Shown here: piece after piece, positions 47,229-58,971 of the stretch
How the letters are laid out: each line of letters opens with the position of its first letter
How positions within the stretch are numbered: position 1 is the stretch's first letter
Assembly (NCBI GenBank): GCA_036346395.1
Contig: CM070602.1
Location: forward strand, 15,881,098 to 15,945,097
Direction of reading: 5' to 3'
Source: Hsuehochloa calcarea
Lineage: Eukaryota; Streptophyta; Magnoliopsida; Poales; Poaceae
Length of the DNA stretch: 64,000 nucleotides
The notes under the pieces: generated by a model
Database searches by the model: none
What the model was told of the DNA's origin: nothing
What the model saw: only the letters and a program-made list of their open reading frames with translations
Program-made: the position numbers and the translations under genes

Positions 47229-47244
47229 GTTGATGTCCTCATCA

Positions 47245-49267
47245 CAAACCGAACTTTCTTGGACATACACCCATTGCTCTACAGAAGTTCTTATATTATA
47301 CTATTCTTAAGTTAGAATTATTCAAGAAAGAAATAACATCGCGAAAAGCTTTAATATACGGACTCAACCTCTTCAAACCGCATTTGACTATAAGGTTGAT
47401 AATATGACAAGCACACCGTTGATGTATCAAGAAGGAATCGGCGTATGTACTCAACACTGGATTAAGAATGTCCATGGCCGTAGAGTTTGAAGCGGCGTTG
47501 TGTAATGTAATTGAGAATATATTTTCTGTAAGACCAAAGTCTTCCACGACTTTGATAATACAGTTTGCAATTTTCTCACCCGTGTGTGCTACATCAATTA
47601 ATTTCAAAGCTAAAATCATTTTCTCCATTACCCATCGTCATTAACATAATGAGTAACTACACTAAGGTAATCCTCCCTAGCCCGACCACTCCATATGCCC
47701 AAGGTCAGGGTCACCGAAAATGTGCATGTACAAAATAGTTCTTTTATTTTATTATGACGTTCATTGTAGTATTTTTACTAGATCTCTAGTTGTTATCTGT
47801 CTAGAAATGAAAGAAAATATATAATTATGCGCAGTCCTAATGTAATTTTAGAAAGAAACAGACTCCCCAAAGCCTAACGGTAAATCATCATAAGCAATTA
47901 AACAACAGAGAGATTAACGGGCTACCTTAGGATCGTAGTCCCAGCTACGTACTGTATCGTCGGGGTTGTACTACAGCTGCGTCTGCCTCATCACCAATCC
48001 TTGCTTAGCTCGACATCTTGTAGCATGTCCAAGCAAGTACCCCGTTCCACCTTTAGACTTTGCAAATAATTCATTGCGATAAATTTTGCAAATAGCAAAT
48101 GGCACCTCATTTCCCTGTGCATCTTTCTTGGTTGTCCTATTGAAATTCTCTCACACTCCTGATGTAGACGGCCTCGACCTCTTTGCTCCGGTTGGCGTGG
48201 AGCCTGATGCTGCCGTGGAGCCTGATGACGGAACTACGCCTTGTGCTTCCGGTTCGCTTGAGGCAGACGCAACCATCTCCATGGACGCAATTTCCTCTAG
48301 TGAAAGTTCGTAATCACCAAGAGCAAAGTTGTCATAAGGAATGTCCATAACGAAAACTGCAAAATCGAAACTAACACTATTATTACTTTCATATTAACAT
48401 AACAAGCACTAACAATAAAAGTATGCAAAAATAGTATTGTATCTCTTTTGCTGACTTGCTGTCGAAAATTGAATTTTCTAAAATTTAGCATATATTTTTT
48501 TGAATTTTGTCAAATTAGCACAACACAAATTTGAATTTGTACAACAGAATTTCAAAGAGAGAATGAGGAATGGAGGGTGCTGACTGAGGGAGGGTATAAT
48601 GGCTATTTATCGCAAAAAAAATTTGTGCTAATTTCTAAGACCCAAATGGTAAAAAAAACGATCACAAAAAGGGCATAAATGCCCCAACAGTTGGATTTTT
48701 GCCGGACCGTGACGTGCCAAGCACGGCCTACGAGCACGCCTGCCGGGCCCGTTTCTTCTTCACCCCCCTGCCCGCGCGTGCCGCACGACACTGCCGCACT
48801 GCCTCCTCGCCGCACCACCGCCTCATCTTCCTCTCAACGCCTACCCGCCATGTTGCCTCCTCGCCGTCCTCTTAGCGCCGAGCCGCCACGTCGCCTCCTC
48901 ACCTCCTTGTTCTCCTCTCAGTGCCAGCCCGCCTTGCCGCCTCCTCGTCCTCCTCTCAGCGCTGGCCCGTAGAGCCGCCGACCTCCACGTCGGCACTGCC
49001 CGTCCCGGCCCTTCCTCTCCTCTCTCCGCTCCGGCTCCCTCTGGGCGACTGGGCCGCTAGCTCTCCCTCAGGCCACTCGGGTCGTGCTGAACTCGTGTCG
49101 TGCCTGGGACAACCCACCGTGCTGGGGTAGCGGCCCAAGCACTGCACAGGCCGTCATGGCGGGTCTGCACGGCCCATGAACAGTGTGGGCCGTGCCGTGC
49201 CTAGGCCGAACCTACAATGTCATGCCTCGGGCCGGCCCGGCAGGCACAACCCGTTTGGCCAGCACTA
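47245..49267 (-). mobile_element. Remnant of a second hAT transposon
   Basis: The transposase pseudogene reads on the - strand from 48348. Its upstream side carries many gccgtgcc / gcctgggc words. The likely terminus, read on the - strand, is TAGTGCTGGCCAAACGGG (ending at 49267), a hAT-like terminal sequence. The opposite half, with the transposase C-terminus, is missing; the relic stops at the LTR remnant that ends at 47244. Confidence 0.65.
47296..48348 (-). pseudogene. hAT transposase N-terminal half with BED zinc finger, broken
   Basis: From ATG 48348 the frame gives an acidic, Ser-rich N-terminus (MDIPYDNFALGDYELSLEE). A BED-type zinc finger follows (about 48150-47990: NEVPFAIC.., KSKGGTGYL..H..RC), interrupted by a TGA at a Trp position and by a TAG. 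Further on come DYLSVVTHY (about 47680), a frameshift near 47630 and a long clean stretch (47628-47296). That stretch contains ITLHNAASNSTAMDIL and HQRCACHIINLIVKCGL, hallmark blocks of RICESLEEPER-type transposases. The catalytic C-terminal part and dimerisation domain are missing. Confidence 0.8.
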
Positions 49268-49970
49268 CCCACCAACTCATTCTTTTTTGAAAAACACCCT
49301 CCATTTCTCCTCCTCTTATCCCCCTCTATCAACCCCTCTCTCTCTTCCTCTCTCCCTTCCCCTCTCTTTCCTCCCGGCTCCAACCGTCGCGCCGCCGACC
49401 GCCACCCTGAGCCTCCGGGGGTCACGTCGCCAAGCTGCTAAGCCCCCACGCTGCCCTCTCTCTCTCCCTCACACACTTTTTCTCTCTAGCCGGAGCCGCC
49501 CGCTGCCACCCTTCTCTAACCGGAGTTACCCGCCACCTCCTTTCCCAACCGTCTCGATCGTCGATGACCCTAACCTGGACCCATCATCCCCCGACGTCGC
49601 CACCACACGCAATCGCCGAAATCCGCACTAGAGACGAGATAGAGAGAGTGTGTGCGTGTGGGGGAGTGGTGATAAGAGGGGAAGGAATAGTGTTTTTTTT
49701 TCCGAAATTAGGTGAGAGTAGCACGGATGTCAAATCCCATCTAGGGATACTGTACGGTTCGGAAATGGATACTGTACGGTTCCGCATTTCCGAATGTTCT
49801 CACTTGTTTTCCAGTTGCCACGTTTTTTTTATAAATTTTATTGCCCGTTTGGTTCCAAACCTGCTTTGTTACGTAAAATGTGACTAGCCGTATAATTTTG
49901 AGACACTATCTAAAGAAGTCGTATCGCAGAGACGATGATTCAGATCTAGAAGTAAGCAGTTACATATTTA
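49268..49970. other. C/T-rich gene-like stretch, no gene supported
   Basis: 49280-49630 is pyrimidine-rich (long ctctctctc-type runs) with Pro/Ser/Arg-rich open frames of low complexity. At 49749-49790 the phrase 'gatactgtacggttc' occurs twice. No domain, start context or splice pattern supports a gene. It may be another piece of captured leader-like sequence. Confidence 0.35.
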
Positions 49971-50222
49971 AGCCCAGTTTGAAACACATGAATTCACACG
50001 ATACTTCAGCCCAGTTTGAAACACATGAATTCACACGAATTAAATAGGAAATAATTTAATTCCCTTTCAAAAATTTCAACATTCTATACCGCGCCTTACG
50101 TGAGAACTCACACGATATTTAAGCCCAGTTTGAAACACATGAATTCACACGAATTAAATAGGAAATAATTTAATTCCCTTTCAAAAATTTCAGCATTCTA
50201 TACCGCGCCTTACGTGAGAACT
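49971..50222. repeat. Tandem direct repeat, 114-bp unit (plus a 37-bp partial unit)
   Basis: 'agcccagtttgaaacacatg' starts at 49971, 50008 and 50122. The long unit continues through 'ttccctttcaaaaatttca' and 'ttacgtgagaact'. The second and third copies are nearly identical. The repeat lies just beyond the 3' end of the RabGDI gene. Confidence 0.93.
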
Positions 50223-50544
50223 GATAAGTTAAACACTTTGAAGAAACTGGCAGGCATAACTGTAAAGCGGATATGATACATCACCAAGGAACATGAACAT
50301 GTTAAAACGTGACCACGATTTACTGTTTACACCATTCGATCATCATGGAAGTAACAAAGGAAACCACCATCATTCCAACATTTTGAACCAATAGTTTTGC
50401 ATAGTGCTGCTAGCAGGCATGGACCTAAACACTTATGCAATATGCAGCTGAATAACACCGGATAATCACTCGGTAGGATCTGTCCTGTGGTGTTCCTCTC
50501 GGAAGTATGGTGTCTTGAAGAAATGTAAGGTTTCATACGAAAAT
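50223..50544 (-). other. Probable 3' UTR and terminator region of RabGDI
   Basis: It follows the TAG stop at 50545 on the - strand and is free of repeats down to about 50240. No perfect AATAAA was seen, which is common in plant genes. The exact polyadenylation site is not known. Confidence 0.45.
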
Positions 50545-53500
50545 CTAGTATTCTTCGGCAGCACTGGCAGCGCTGAGATCAACGCTAAGATCAACGGTCT
50601 GCAAGAAGAGCACAGAGTTATATGTAATCCGATCTTCGACCACAAAATGCGAAATTAATTGTAGTACCAAACTGCCAATATCCAAGAGCTAGATATACAG
50701 TAGTAAATGGTTTTGCACAACAAGGGCAAATCTTCTATGGGCCAAAGAAGGCAAACAAATAATGGCTACTGAATTAAAACTAGACAGCAAAATTCAGGAA
50801 CTTTCGCAAAAGAAAAGAAAAATCTGCCACAACTGTATTATTTTGACAACCACAAAAGGCAGTTCAAAAGTAAAAGAAGTGATGCTGAAGCTTACCTTTC
50901 CAGTAATCATTGTGTACATATTAAGAACATCTGTCACAGTTGTCTCAAAGTGCGTAGTAGCATCATAGCTCTGCAAAGAGAAAAACTGCCATTAACATCT
51001 ACTAAAACATTGAGAATGTTCATTTCATTATCATATATTGCAAAACGTACCATTGAGACAAAGCAGTTATCAAGAGATGGTTCATTCACTGGTTCATATC
51101 TGTCATACATATCGAAAAACAGCTCATCAACTGGACCAAGTAGATCAATTCCAGGCTTTAGTTCGGACTGTGCATTATCAGTTTCTGCTTCTGCAGACAC
51201 AAATGCAATGAACTTCCCTTTTGGCGCGACATTATGAGTGTATGAGCAACAGAAGACATACCTAAGAAACATAAATCGGCATACATGTCACAATCAAGAA
51301 ATGACAACTGAATTTAGACAACTATCCAATGAAAATTATTTGAGAAATGAGATAGGAGAAGCCCCACATGTCTGACTTGCGCCCAAGTTGCTTTTGTGGC
51401 AAAATAATCTGAACCGAGTGGGAATCATTTGTGTTTGGTATTGGGTGGCTCATAATGGCAATTGCGCGTGCAACTTTTCCAATCTTCCTTACCTATTCAC
51501 AAACACAAAGTGAACCTCAAAGTAGGAGAGCAATATGTAGCAAAACAGTCAGCAACCAACAGGAATTATAAGAGAACAGACCAGAAAGGCTAAAAAAATT
51601 CAGCAAATTTGGTTGAAACATAAGAATTTCAGTGAATTTGGTTAGAACATATGTAAAAAATTACAATTTTAAATCGCGACAGTGATATTTACCTTGTTAG
51701 GCAAGTAAGAAGGATCACAGACAACTTTTTTGCATTTAGCAGTTTCACCTTCTGATGTAACACCACACACTTTGCCCTCTATATCAAATTCAACCTGCAA
51801 AAGAGTGTATTTGGAAATTTGTTCTCATTCAAGTGACATGAATCATTAGCATGAAAGGGGTAAGACCTACCTTGCACTCTGGCTTATTTAACATATAAGT
51901 ACCACCATAAACAGCGCTTAGACGTGCAAAAGCCTGAACCATAAGACAACACCTTAACATGTAAGCATCTTAAAAGCATCCGACATGCAGTATATAAGGT
52001 ATTAGCTCAAGGAATTGAAAACTGACTGACCTGTGGCAGCTCACCCAACCCATATAATGGGTAAATATAAGGTGAGCCTCCTTGGAAGCGTGCAAGAGAC
52101 TCAGCATAAAGCTAACAGCAACCAGTGAAGTTTTATTATGCTCCATCAATCAATAATACTTAAACAACAGAAATATCACCAAAGAACATATATACAAGAA
52201 CACTTAAACAACAGAAATATCACCAGTGAACATATATACAAGGGAAGCAGATTATAGCACTTATAATAATGTTAATAATTTAGTAGCCATCTATCTTCTT
52301 GGGAAAAAAAGAACATATATCAAATCTTCAGTCAGGACATACTTTCATTCTTTTTACAGTATCAAGTGCTGGTTCGTTTAGGTAACAATCATCCCTGTGA
52401 AGAGCAAGCGCATGGCCAACAAAATCCACAGTATCATCACTCAATCCATGTTTCCTGATAAACAAACAACAAATAGGGTAACTTATGATATAGAATGAGG
52501 TAACAAGTAAGAGATATCCTTTCACAACATGGACAAGGATACATGCCAGTGCATTATATATCCTACAACTCTACCAAATTTCTCAAAAGAAAGTAAATCG
52601 TCCAACCAATCCCTACTTCTGAAAAAAAAAACAAATAAAAGGAGAACAAAAAGTAGTGCTTCAGATGCATACGCAATTAGAACCATGTAAACTATTATTA
52701 CCAAACATGGAGAAGGACAAAAACCAGCTTTTGTACATTTCAGTGGTTGAACAGAATAAGCAATTTTCTTTAGATTTTTTAAACCAAAAGAACAGTATAT
52801 TACTGATACAACAATGCTGACAGAATAGAGTAGGCACTCACGCAATCAATTCTCTAGTTGTCATCCTTGTAAGGTCCAATCCTTGATGTGTTTTTGGATC
52901 AGCTTCATTGTAATCTTGAACATAAATGAAGAAGTTCCTTGCTCTACGTTTCTCAAATAAGCCCATCAAAGGAGATTTTAGAGCCTCCATGTCAGTGGCA
53001 GGAACCTTGTGAATCTGATGCAAATGCAACACATCAACAGAATGGAGGGTGCCATGCATACAAGATAGGACTATAGGAGGGCTGAGTGTAAGCTGAAGGC
53101 ATTACCTTCCCTTTGCTGAAGACATAGCTTCCATCAACAGCCTTGAATGACAAATACTTTGTCACATCAGTGTGAATGAGGGTACGAACCAAAGTTCCAT
53201 TTGCCATCATAAACTGGTCAGCGAGAGGGAGATGCTTTATGTTCATCAAGCAATTAACATCTCAATATATTACTTGTATGCTAGTAGCATTTCATAATCT
53301 GAACCAAGCTTTTGTGTATAAATAACAACTATGATACAATTAATAAGAAACACTACCTGGACCAGGGTTCCAATACCGGATGAGAGCTGGATGGTTACTG
53401 ATCAAAACTGGTATAACCAGTATCAGGGTACTAGGAGCTGTCTTGAATAATATAGATACTAGTGGGTGTGTAAGACTAAGGAAATGCAAAATAATACAAG

Positions 53501-55478
53501 AAAACACAAAGCAAGATGAAAAAGGAAATACTCCTTGTCTACTTGACTGGAAGCCTCTGGAAAACCGACAGAATTCTAGTGTACCAGGTGGGTCCAGAAT
53601 TTTGAGGGAAATGGATAACACCAAAACAGAAACCTAATCTAGGCATTTTTTACATTTTACTTGCAGTGTTTTTAAAAGCAGTACTATAATAGCCTTATGG
53701 GTCATGGGCACTATGAAGCGTCCTACAATAACTGCTATACCACATAGCATATAGTAAGCACTTTTGTATAGAGATGTTTCAGATTTCATTGGCCCCCATC
53801 CATTGATTTTCATTGGCATATCCAATATTCCAGAAGCTCTTTCTTACACCACCACGTTGATTTTCTGCAAACAATTAATATGTACTCGTATGACACTCAA
53901 TTTAGAAGTCCCAACTTTTGTAACTTTCTCATTGTGTCATATTTATTGTCCAAGAATTGCCCCATGACATGGTCAACAATCATCAACTACAGCCCCTACA
54001 TACAAGGTAAGTTTCATAATTTATTTATTTTTATCTAGATACAAGGTAGGTAATCATTATATTTCTCCAAATTTAACTCGTGTGTTGCATCCTCAATCTG
54101 TCATGAAACACTCCGCCACACACTCATCCAATCTGTTTATTCAACAATGTTTACTGGTCATACGTCAATGTTTTCCTTATTGCTAAATCACTCAAATGAA
54201 TCAGAATAAAGCTTATAAAAGTTTTTTGCCAGGAAAAAGTAATGCAACAGTGGTATATTCAATTAATATTTTCTGCATGAATATGACGAGGCTATACTCA
54301 TTAACTGCGGTAATAAAAAAGTAGCACACAGATGGATTTAATCTACAGGGGGCATGTAACACCTTTGGAACCATGTCTACGTTGTAATCCCTGCTTGCGC
54401 CTAGATGTGCCGGTGGTTTATCTTCTCCCCTAAACCTCTTCCAGAGCTGTCACATGGGAAAAAATATATATAACTAAAGAAACACAATGAAAAAAAATAT
54501 ACTATAAGACTTCAACAGCCGTATTAACTACCAAAACCAACTGAATGACTTGCATAGAGACAAGAGTATTTTAAGATAGTATGTATGAATACATTTAGAA
54601 CCTCATTTTAGTTGCACTTTAAATTTAAACCAAATCCATGATAGAGATATAGTTGCTTGCCTGGTTCAGGTTGAGGGAGGTGGAATCTCCTCCGTAGTAG
54701 TCATTTCTATCCATGTGCAAAACCTGAAAAGGCATCGCAAGTCTATCCTTTAGAACCCATTTAGCAAGTTCACCATGTTAATTCCCCTTCTTTGTCACTT
54801 CAGACATGTATCCAGTATCCACCGCCCTTGGATGTACAGTGAAAACTCAACCGTGCCCTTTCTTTGTTACTCCTCACTGCCTGGTCTGGCCCTGCTCTCC
54901 GAGATCTCATTTCCTCACCTTACAAAATTGAGCACATCTCTACTAACATGAACTGAACCAGAGAGACCGCAGCTACGGTCACCGTCAGTGCAATTCACCT
55001 CCTGATCCAGCCTTGCCCCTGCGCCTCGATCTCCACACAACTACCCATTGCTACCCACAGCTCGAGGACCGCCTTAAGTGTTGCGATTTTCCTAGGATTC
55101 CCGGTACACGTCACCCAACTAGTCTAGATAGCATCACAGAGTACGGACCAACAAACCACCACAACGAGACAGCTAAAGCAATCTCCCATCTACCGGCATC
55201 AGGCCAGGATCAAGCGGGCGCCAGTACCACCGCTCGATCTACTACTACTAGGAAACAGCAGCAGCCACCACCCCAGTCCACAACACCGAAGCGGGCACCC
55301 AGGAAGCGAAACCCCAGCACGGGAGGAACGGATCGTAGGCGGCTAAGTACGGGGAAAGCGATCTACCGATCGATGGATGAGTGACTCTTACCTTGAGGCC
55401 GTCGACGGAGAGGAGGCCGCTGAGGATGCACTCCTTGAGCCCCGTGCCGAGCACGATCACGTCGTACTCCTCATCCAT
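50545..55478 (-). CDS. GDI: Rab GDP-dissociation inhibitor, 13 exons, complete
   Basis: Exons (- strand): 55478-55392, 54723-54661, 54446-54363, 53213-53106, 53014-52842, 52454-52343, 52111-52031, 51933-51871, 51794-51693, 51492-51368, 51261-51051, 50970-50896, 50598-50545. They sum to 1,338 bp: 445 codons and TAG, the usual length of plant RabGDI. The protein starts MDEEYDVIVLGTGLKECILS (the conserved N-terminal GxGxxEC nucleotide-fold loop). It continues with MDRNDYYGG, the FMMANGTLVRTLIHTDVTKY region, DTVDFVGHALALH, and YGLGELPQAFARLSAVYGGT. It ends with the C-terminal DNCFVSMSYDATTHFE segment and an acidic tail. RabGDI binds GDP-loaded, prenylated Rab GTPases, extracts them from membranes and returns them. 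All junctions keep frame. All introns are GT-AG except intron 2 (GC-AG). It looks functional, with no TE inside the exons. Confidence 0.97.
54447..54660 (-). other. RabGDI intron 2, GC-AG type
   Basis: The exon 2 end is AACCAG and the intron begins GCAAGC on the - strand; it ends ..GTGACAG before CTCTGGAAG. The GC donor with a preceding AG and a following AAG fits the known minor class of U2 introns. The reading frame (..LNLNQ-LWKRF..) is only restored with this donor. Confidence 0.9.
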
Positions 55479-55670
55479 GGCCGATTTGCTCGGCCGGCCG
55501 CGGCGATCGCGAGGGTTCGGGCGAGCACGCGAAGCGAGCAGAGCAGCAGATGCGGCGGAAGGAGAAAGAGGTGAAGTGGAGTGTGTTTGACGCAACGGGG
55601 GGCAGTGTATTAAAAGAGCGGAGCGATTTGGGGAGTCCGGATCGATGAAAAAGACCCGGCCGGACACTGG
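55479..55670 (-). promoter_or_regulatory. 5' UTR and core promoter of RabGDI
   Basis: On the - strand the 130 bp before the ATG are rich in CTC/TCC (..cacctctttctccttccgcc..). A weak TATA-like ttttaata lies near 55608-55615 (- strand), 130 bp upstream of the start. Such TC-rich leaders are common in housekeeping genes of grasses. The transcription start is inferred only. Confidence 0.5.
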
Positions 55671-56340
55671 TCGTCTTACCCGTGGCTTTCGGGGGAAAAA
55701 AGATTGGTTTTTTTCAGTTTAACAAATTTAAATTTAATTTTTTTGAATTTCGACTGATTTTAATGAATTTTAGCGAATTTTATTGAAATTCTTTCCGAGA
55801 TTTCCAGGAACATGTGGCCGGGATTTGCATCGGTACTGGGTTTTATATCCCTGGTCCGGATCCAAACCGGAGGAGGTGGAGCGGTGTGACGCCGGTTGTC
55901 GGGAACACGGCATGACGATTTTGTGGGCAGGTCCTGGGGTTTTGCGCTATTTGCGCGATGGGATTCCTTTTGTTTTGAGATCCGTTGTCAGGATGGCCTA
56001 GTATGATCGTTTTCTTGTGAGCAGGATCACAATTTAGTGAGATTTTTTACTTGTAAGTATAATAAATTCATAAATTATACAAAAAAATACCTCAAATGAA
56101 TTATCTATGACAATCTTGCAGGAAAATAGACTAATAATATTCTAATATATTATATCATTACTCTCAAACAGGACATTTTTCAACAATGCATAAATAGGCA
56201 CCAATATCATTAAACATGAATTATTAAGATACTAGTCGATAGTTCCATTCTCTAGCCTGAAACACAAACACGTACAGAAGGTTCAGATTACAACATATTA
56301 ATTGAAAAGATCACAATGCAACAAGAAGCAACCAACCACA
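55671..56340. other. Upstream intergenic stretch, nothing firm
   Basis: An AT-rich block with 'gaattttagcgaatttt' words (55690-55800) and a short GC-richer piece (55800-56010) may derive from a small transposon related to the inner element at 9573. No boundaries were found. Confidence 0.3.
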
Positions 56341-57500
56341 TCACCAGAGATCATCTAAGTTGACACCTACATCAGGAATTACTACCAACACATGAGAAAT
56401 ATGGTTTTTCACTGCCTCTTTCATGTCGACCTGGAGCACTGCCATCCTGTTCATTTGTAGGTTGATAATTGTCATCATTGGCATCATCATGTGCATGGAC
56501 AGGTTGATCATTGTCATTCTTATCAGGTTCATGCTGATCTCCATTGGGTTCATGCTGCTCTTCACTGCCACCATCTAACAAAGCAATGTAGAAAGTTAGT
56601 GCATATGAAAAGCTGTAAAAACATTGAAGTATTGAACAAATGACAAATGGAAATAAGAACTATACATGCTTCACTTATGTCCCTGGGCATACTTTCGACT
56701 TCAAAATCAAATGTCAAGTTTTCAATGGCTAAATTAGCAGATTTCCGAGCAATTTTATCAAGATTTATGAGCCATTGCTTGTCTTGAGGAGGAGCAGGGC
56801 TCTCCTTCACTAATTCAGATTTGTTTGGTATCATCTTGTCAAGACAGGCGTACAAGCCATGTTTAACATCAGAATGATCATTGAATCCGGAATTATAATG
56901 GATGGCAGGATTCAAATAGTATGCAGCACCATGTAAATGCCTTGAAAGTTGTGATGCCATCTTGCATCAATGATTTGAAGTATAGGCATGTACCTGTAAA
57001 AATGAAAGACACGAGTATTTTCTTACTTGAAGTAATCCACCAAAGAAGCTATTGTAGTGAACAAAATAAAAGAGTTAATTCAGAAGTTTAGAACATGTAC
57101 CATTTCTTCACATTATTGAAGTTTTCCTTTATTCTATTCTTTGCAAGGTCCATCTGTTCATAAATATATGGCAAAGCAGGCTTCTCGTCTGAATCAACCA
57201 AGTTCATAAATATATGGTATAGCAGGCTTCTCGTCTGAATCAACCAAGCGTATAACTTTGATGAGAGGCAATGCAGCCTTCAAGCATGTTAGAAGATTAA
57301 GCCAGAATCCACTACTATCCAAAACAGTTGTTGCAACGTTCTTTCCCTCCTTAGTTTTAGCGAATCTTTGCGAATGAAATAAAAAAGAAGCTTTATAACA
57401 CAAGGAGAAGACTGAAAATAAGTACATAAGTGATTGTAAGCTTAAATAAATACTACTACTCCATGTTGCAGAACTGAACATATTTATCAAAGCACCTTGA
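56341..57500 (-). pseudogene. hAT transposase C-terminal half (DUF659 class), broken
   Basis: Read on the - strand: EGKNVATTVLDSSGFW..LIKVIRLVDSDEKPA (about 57350-57240), then YIYE..MDLAKNRIK..FNNVKKW (about 57170-57110). After a probable intron (about 57104-56998) it continues MPILQIIDARWH. A 1-bp frameshift then separates that from LSRHLHGAAYYLNPAIHYN (about 56950-56890), GLYACLDKMIP and an Asp/Asn/Gln-rich tail ending near 56372. These are blocks of plant hAT transposases with a DUF659 domain. A 46-bp tandem duplication at 57157-57248 breaks the frame again. The N-terminal half and the ends of the transposon are not recognisable. Confidence 0.7.
57157..57248 (-). repeat. 46-bp tandem duplication in the hAT pseudogene
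   Basis: 57157-57202 and 57203-57248 start ttcataaatatatgg and continue to ..aatcaaccaag. They repeat the DSDEKPA..PYIYE codons. Because 46 is not a multiple of three, the duplication is itself a frame-breaking mutation. Confidence 0.95.
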
Positions 57501-57649
57501 TGTCCGTGAAGTGAGTGCAATGTTAAGTATGTCGTGGCAAACCTTGTGATTGCGGGACGAATTAAATCCTTTCATCCAGTAAATTCCCTCAGCCATGTAA
57601 GTAGCAGTGAAGTTACCTGGAACGGGCTAACGGCTGCAAGTTTGCAACA

Positions 57650-57757
57650 GCTTCACTGCTTCACCGGTCGTGAGCGTCAGCCGGAATGCTCGATGGCACT
57701 GGAGCTTCACTGCTTCACCGGTCGTGAGCGCCAACTGGAATGCTTGATAGCTCTGGA
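57650..57757. repeat. 54-bp tandem repeat, two copies
   Basis: Each copy starts gcttcactgcttcaccggtc; the second begins at 57704. The unit is 18 codons long in a + strand frame (HCFTGRERQ.EC..ALE.), but the frame has no other support as a gene. Confidence 0.9.
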
Positions 57758-57886
57758 TATCTAGTGGCCAGAAAAGGGCGAGATCCGGAAGGGGGCCGAA
57801 GCCGCCGCTGCTACGAGCGAGTGGGCTTTGGGCCGTTTGGCACGCTCGCGCACTCTCTCTCTCTCGTTTGGGGGCTTTGGGCCGTT

Positions 57887-57888
<2 letters not shown>

Positions 57889-57928
<40 letters not shown>
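57889..57928. repeat. (TC)20 microsatellite
   Basis: 40 bp of TC repeats preceded by a duplicated phrase 'gggctttgggccgttt' (about 57825 and 57871). Confidence 0.95.
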
Positions 57929-57932
<4 letters not shown>

Positions 57933-58227
57933 ATTTCTTGCTGTCAGATCGAATCATACGACTAGTTTTTTTTGTCTCGAGAATGGAATCACATAAAATC
58001 GCATTGGTGTCACGATTCTACGATCTGGATCGTGATCCAAGTGCGATTCTACATAAAACTAATCTATAATTACGATCCATGTCATCTAGCCCCGATAGAA
58101 TTGTAGAATTGCGCGATATACAACACGTATCGCGATACTGACAACATTGGTTCCTTCCGCTTTTGGATGTGTTGCCCAGCTTGCGTGGATGCTCCAGCAC
58201 ACATGCATGTCGGCATGCCGCGGAGCC

Positions 58228-58390
58228 AACCACAATGGCCGCACCTCTGTGGGCCAGGTCATACTCTGTTGTTTCTTGCTTCTAGGCTGTCTACTCGGCG
58301 TGCCACGAAACCAGCCACGATGGCCGCGCCTCTATGGGCCTGATCGTACTTTTGTTGTTTCTTACTTCTAGGCTGTCTACTTGGCTGTCG
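58228..58390. repeat. 85-bp tandem duplication, diverged
   Basis: 'atggccgc.cctct.tgggcc' at 58235 recurs at 58320 and is followed in both copies by 'gttgtttctt.cttctaggct'. Several substitutions separate the copies. Confidence 0.85.
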
Positions 58391-58966
58391 CGTAATTTGG
58401 AAACAATTCTTTTTCGATTGGGTTGGTTTTAGGCTAATAGGCTAGTCAACTGGTGTCGATGATTTAGTATCGATCTTACAAATGAATGCTGGGAACTCTT
58501 CTTGAGTTAAACCACACAGAAAAAGACAGAGATTTTATATAGGTTCAGACCTTCTCCTGATAGAATAATAACCTTATTCATGTGTTGTTGTATTGACTAT
58601 GCTTTATAACATGAAAGAAATCACTAGAACTAAAGCTTAATGACTTCTATCTACTGATCATGTCTTCGTTGCCGTTGTTCCACTTGTCTTCTGTCTACCG
58701 GCCTTACTCCTTACATAGCGCGTGAAGGGGTGACAGTTATCCCATATTAAGAGGCGTCTCACTGTTTGATAAAATGTGCACGTTCAGTGACGAATATTAT
58801 TAGAGACTGATCATCTCACGTCACCTTGTAGTTATGTTAGAGACAGAGACTTAATACGTGCAGTTATCCCAGAGAATAACAGCACATATTAACTACTATA
58901 TGTATTAAACACAATGTATAAGTGTCCTTAGTTAATTGAGCCTACATGTCTGTAGGTTTTGTTGAC
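58391..58966. other. Flank of the TR-GAG insertion, possibly LTR-derived
   Basis: It contains a 'gattttatataggttcagacc' phrase (about 58532) of the kind seen in plant retrotransposon LTRs and 'gttatccca' repeats (58738, 58862). No boundaries can be fixed and no gene is seen. Confidence 0.3.
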
Positions 58967-58971
58967 TATAT

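Larger units (their letters stand above)
43663..47244 (-). repeat. Old LTR relic of the TR-GAG family, split by a solo LTR
   Basis: 43663-44096 aligns with 59355-59925 of the TR-GAG LTR. Shared parts include 'ccttaaatagggg', 'tgatg.agtaccttcttt', 'ggactccgt', 'ggattccagaacg' and 'ggttgtatcc'. The alignment continues after the inserted LTR at 47229-47244 with gttgatgtcctcatca, which is the end of the family LTR (gtcatgtcctcatca). It is much more diverged than the two LTRs at 59-64 kb. No target duplication was seen, so it may be a truncated solo LTR. Confidence 0.75.

Noticed and set aside
49176..49631. 151-codon Pro/Ser-rich + strand frame
   Set aside because: It starts in the hAT terminal region and continues into C/T-rich low-complexity sequence without a domain.
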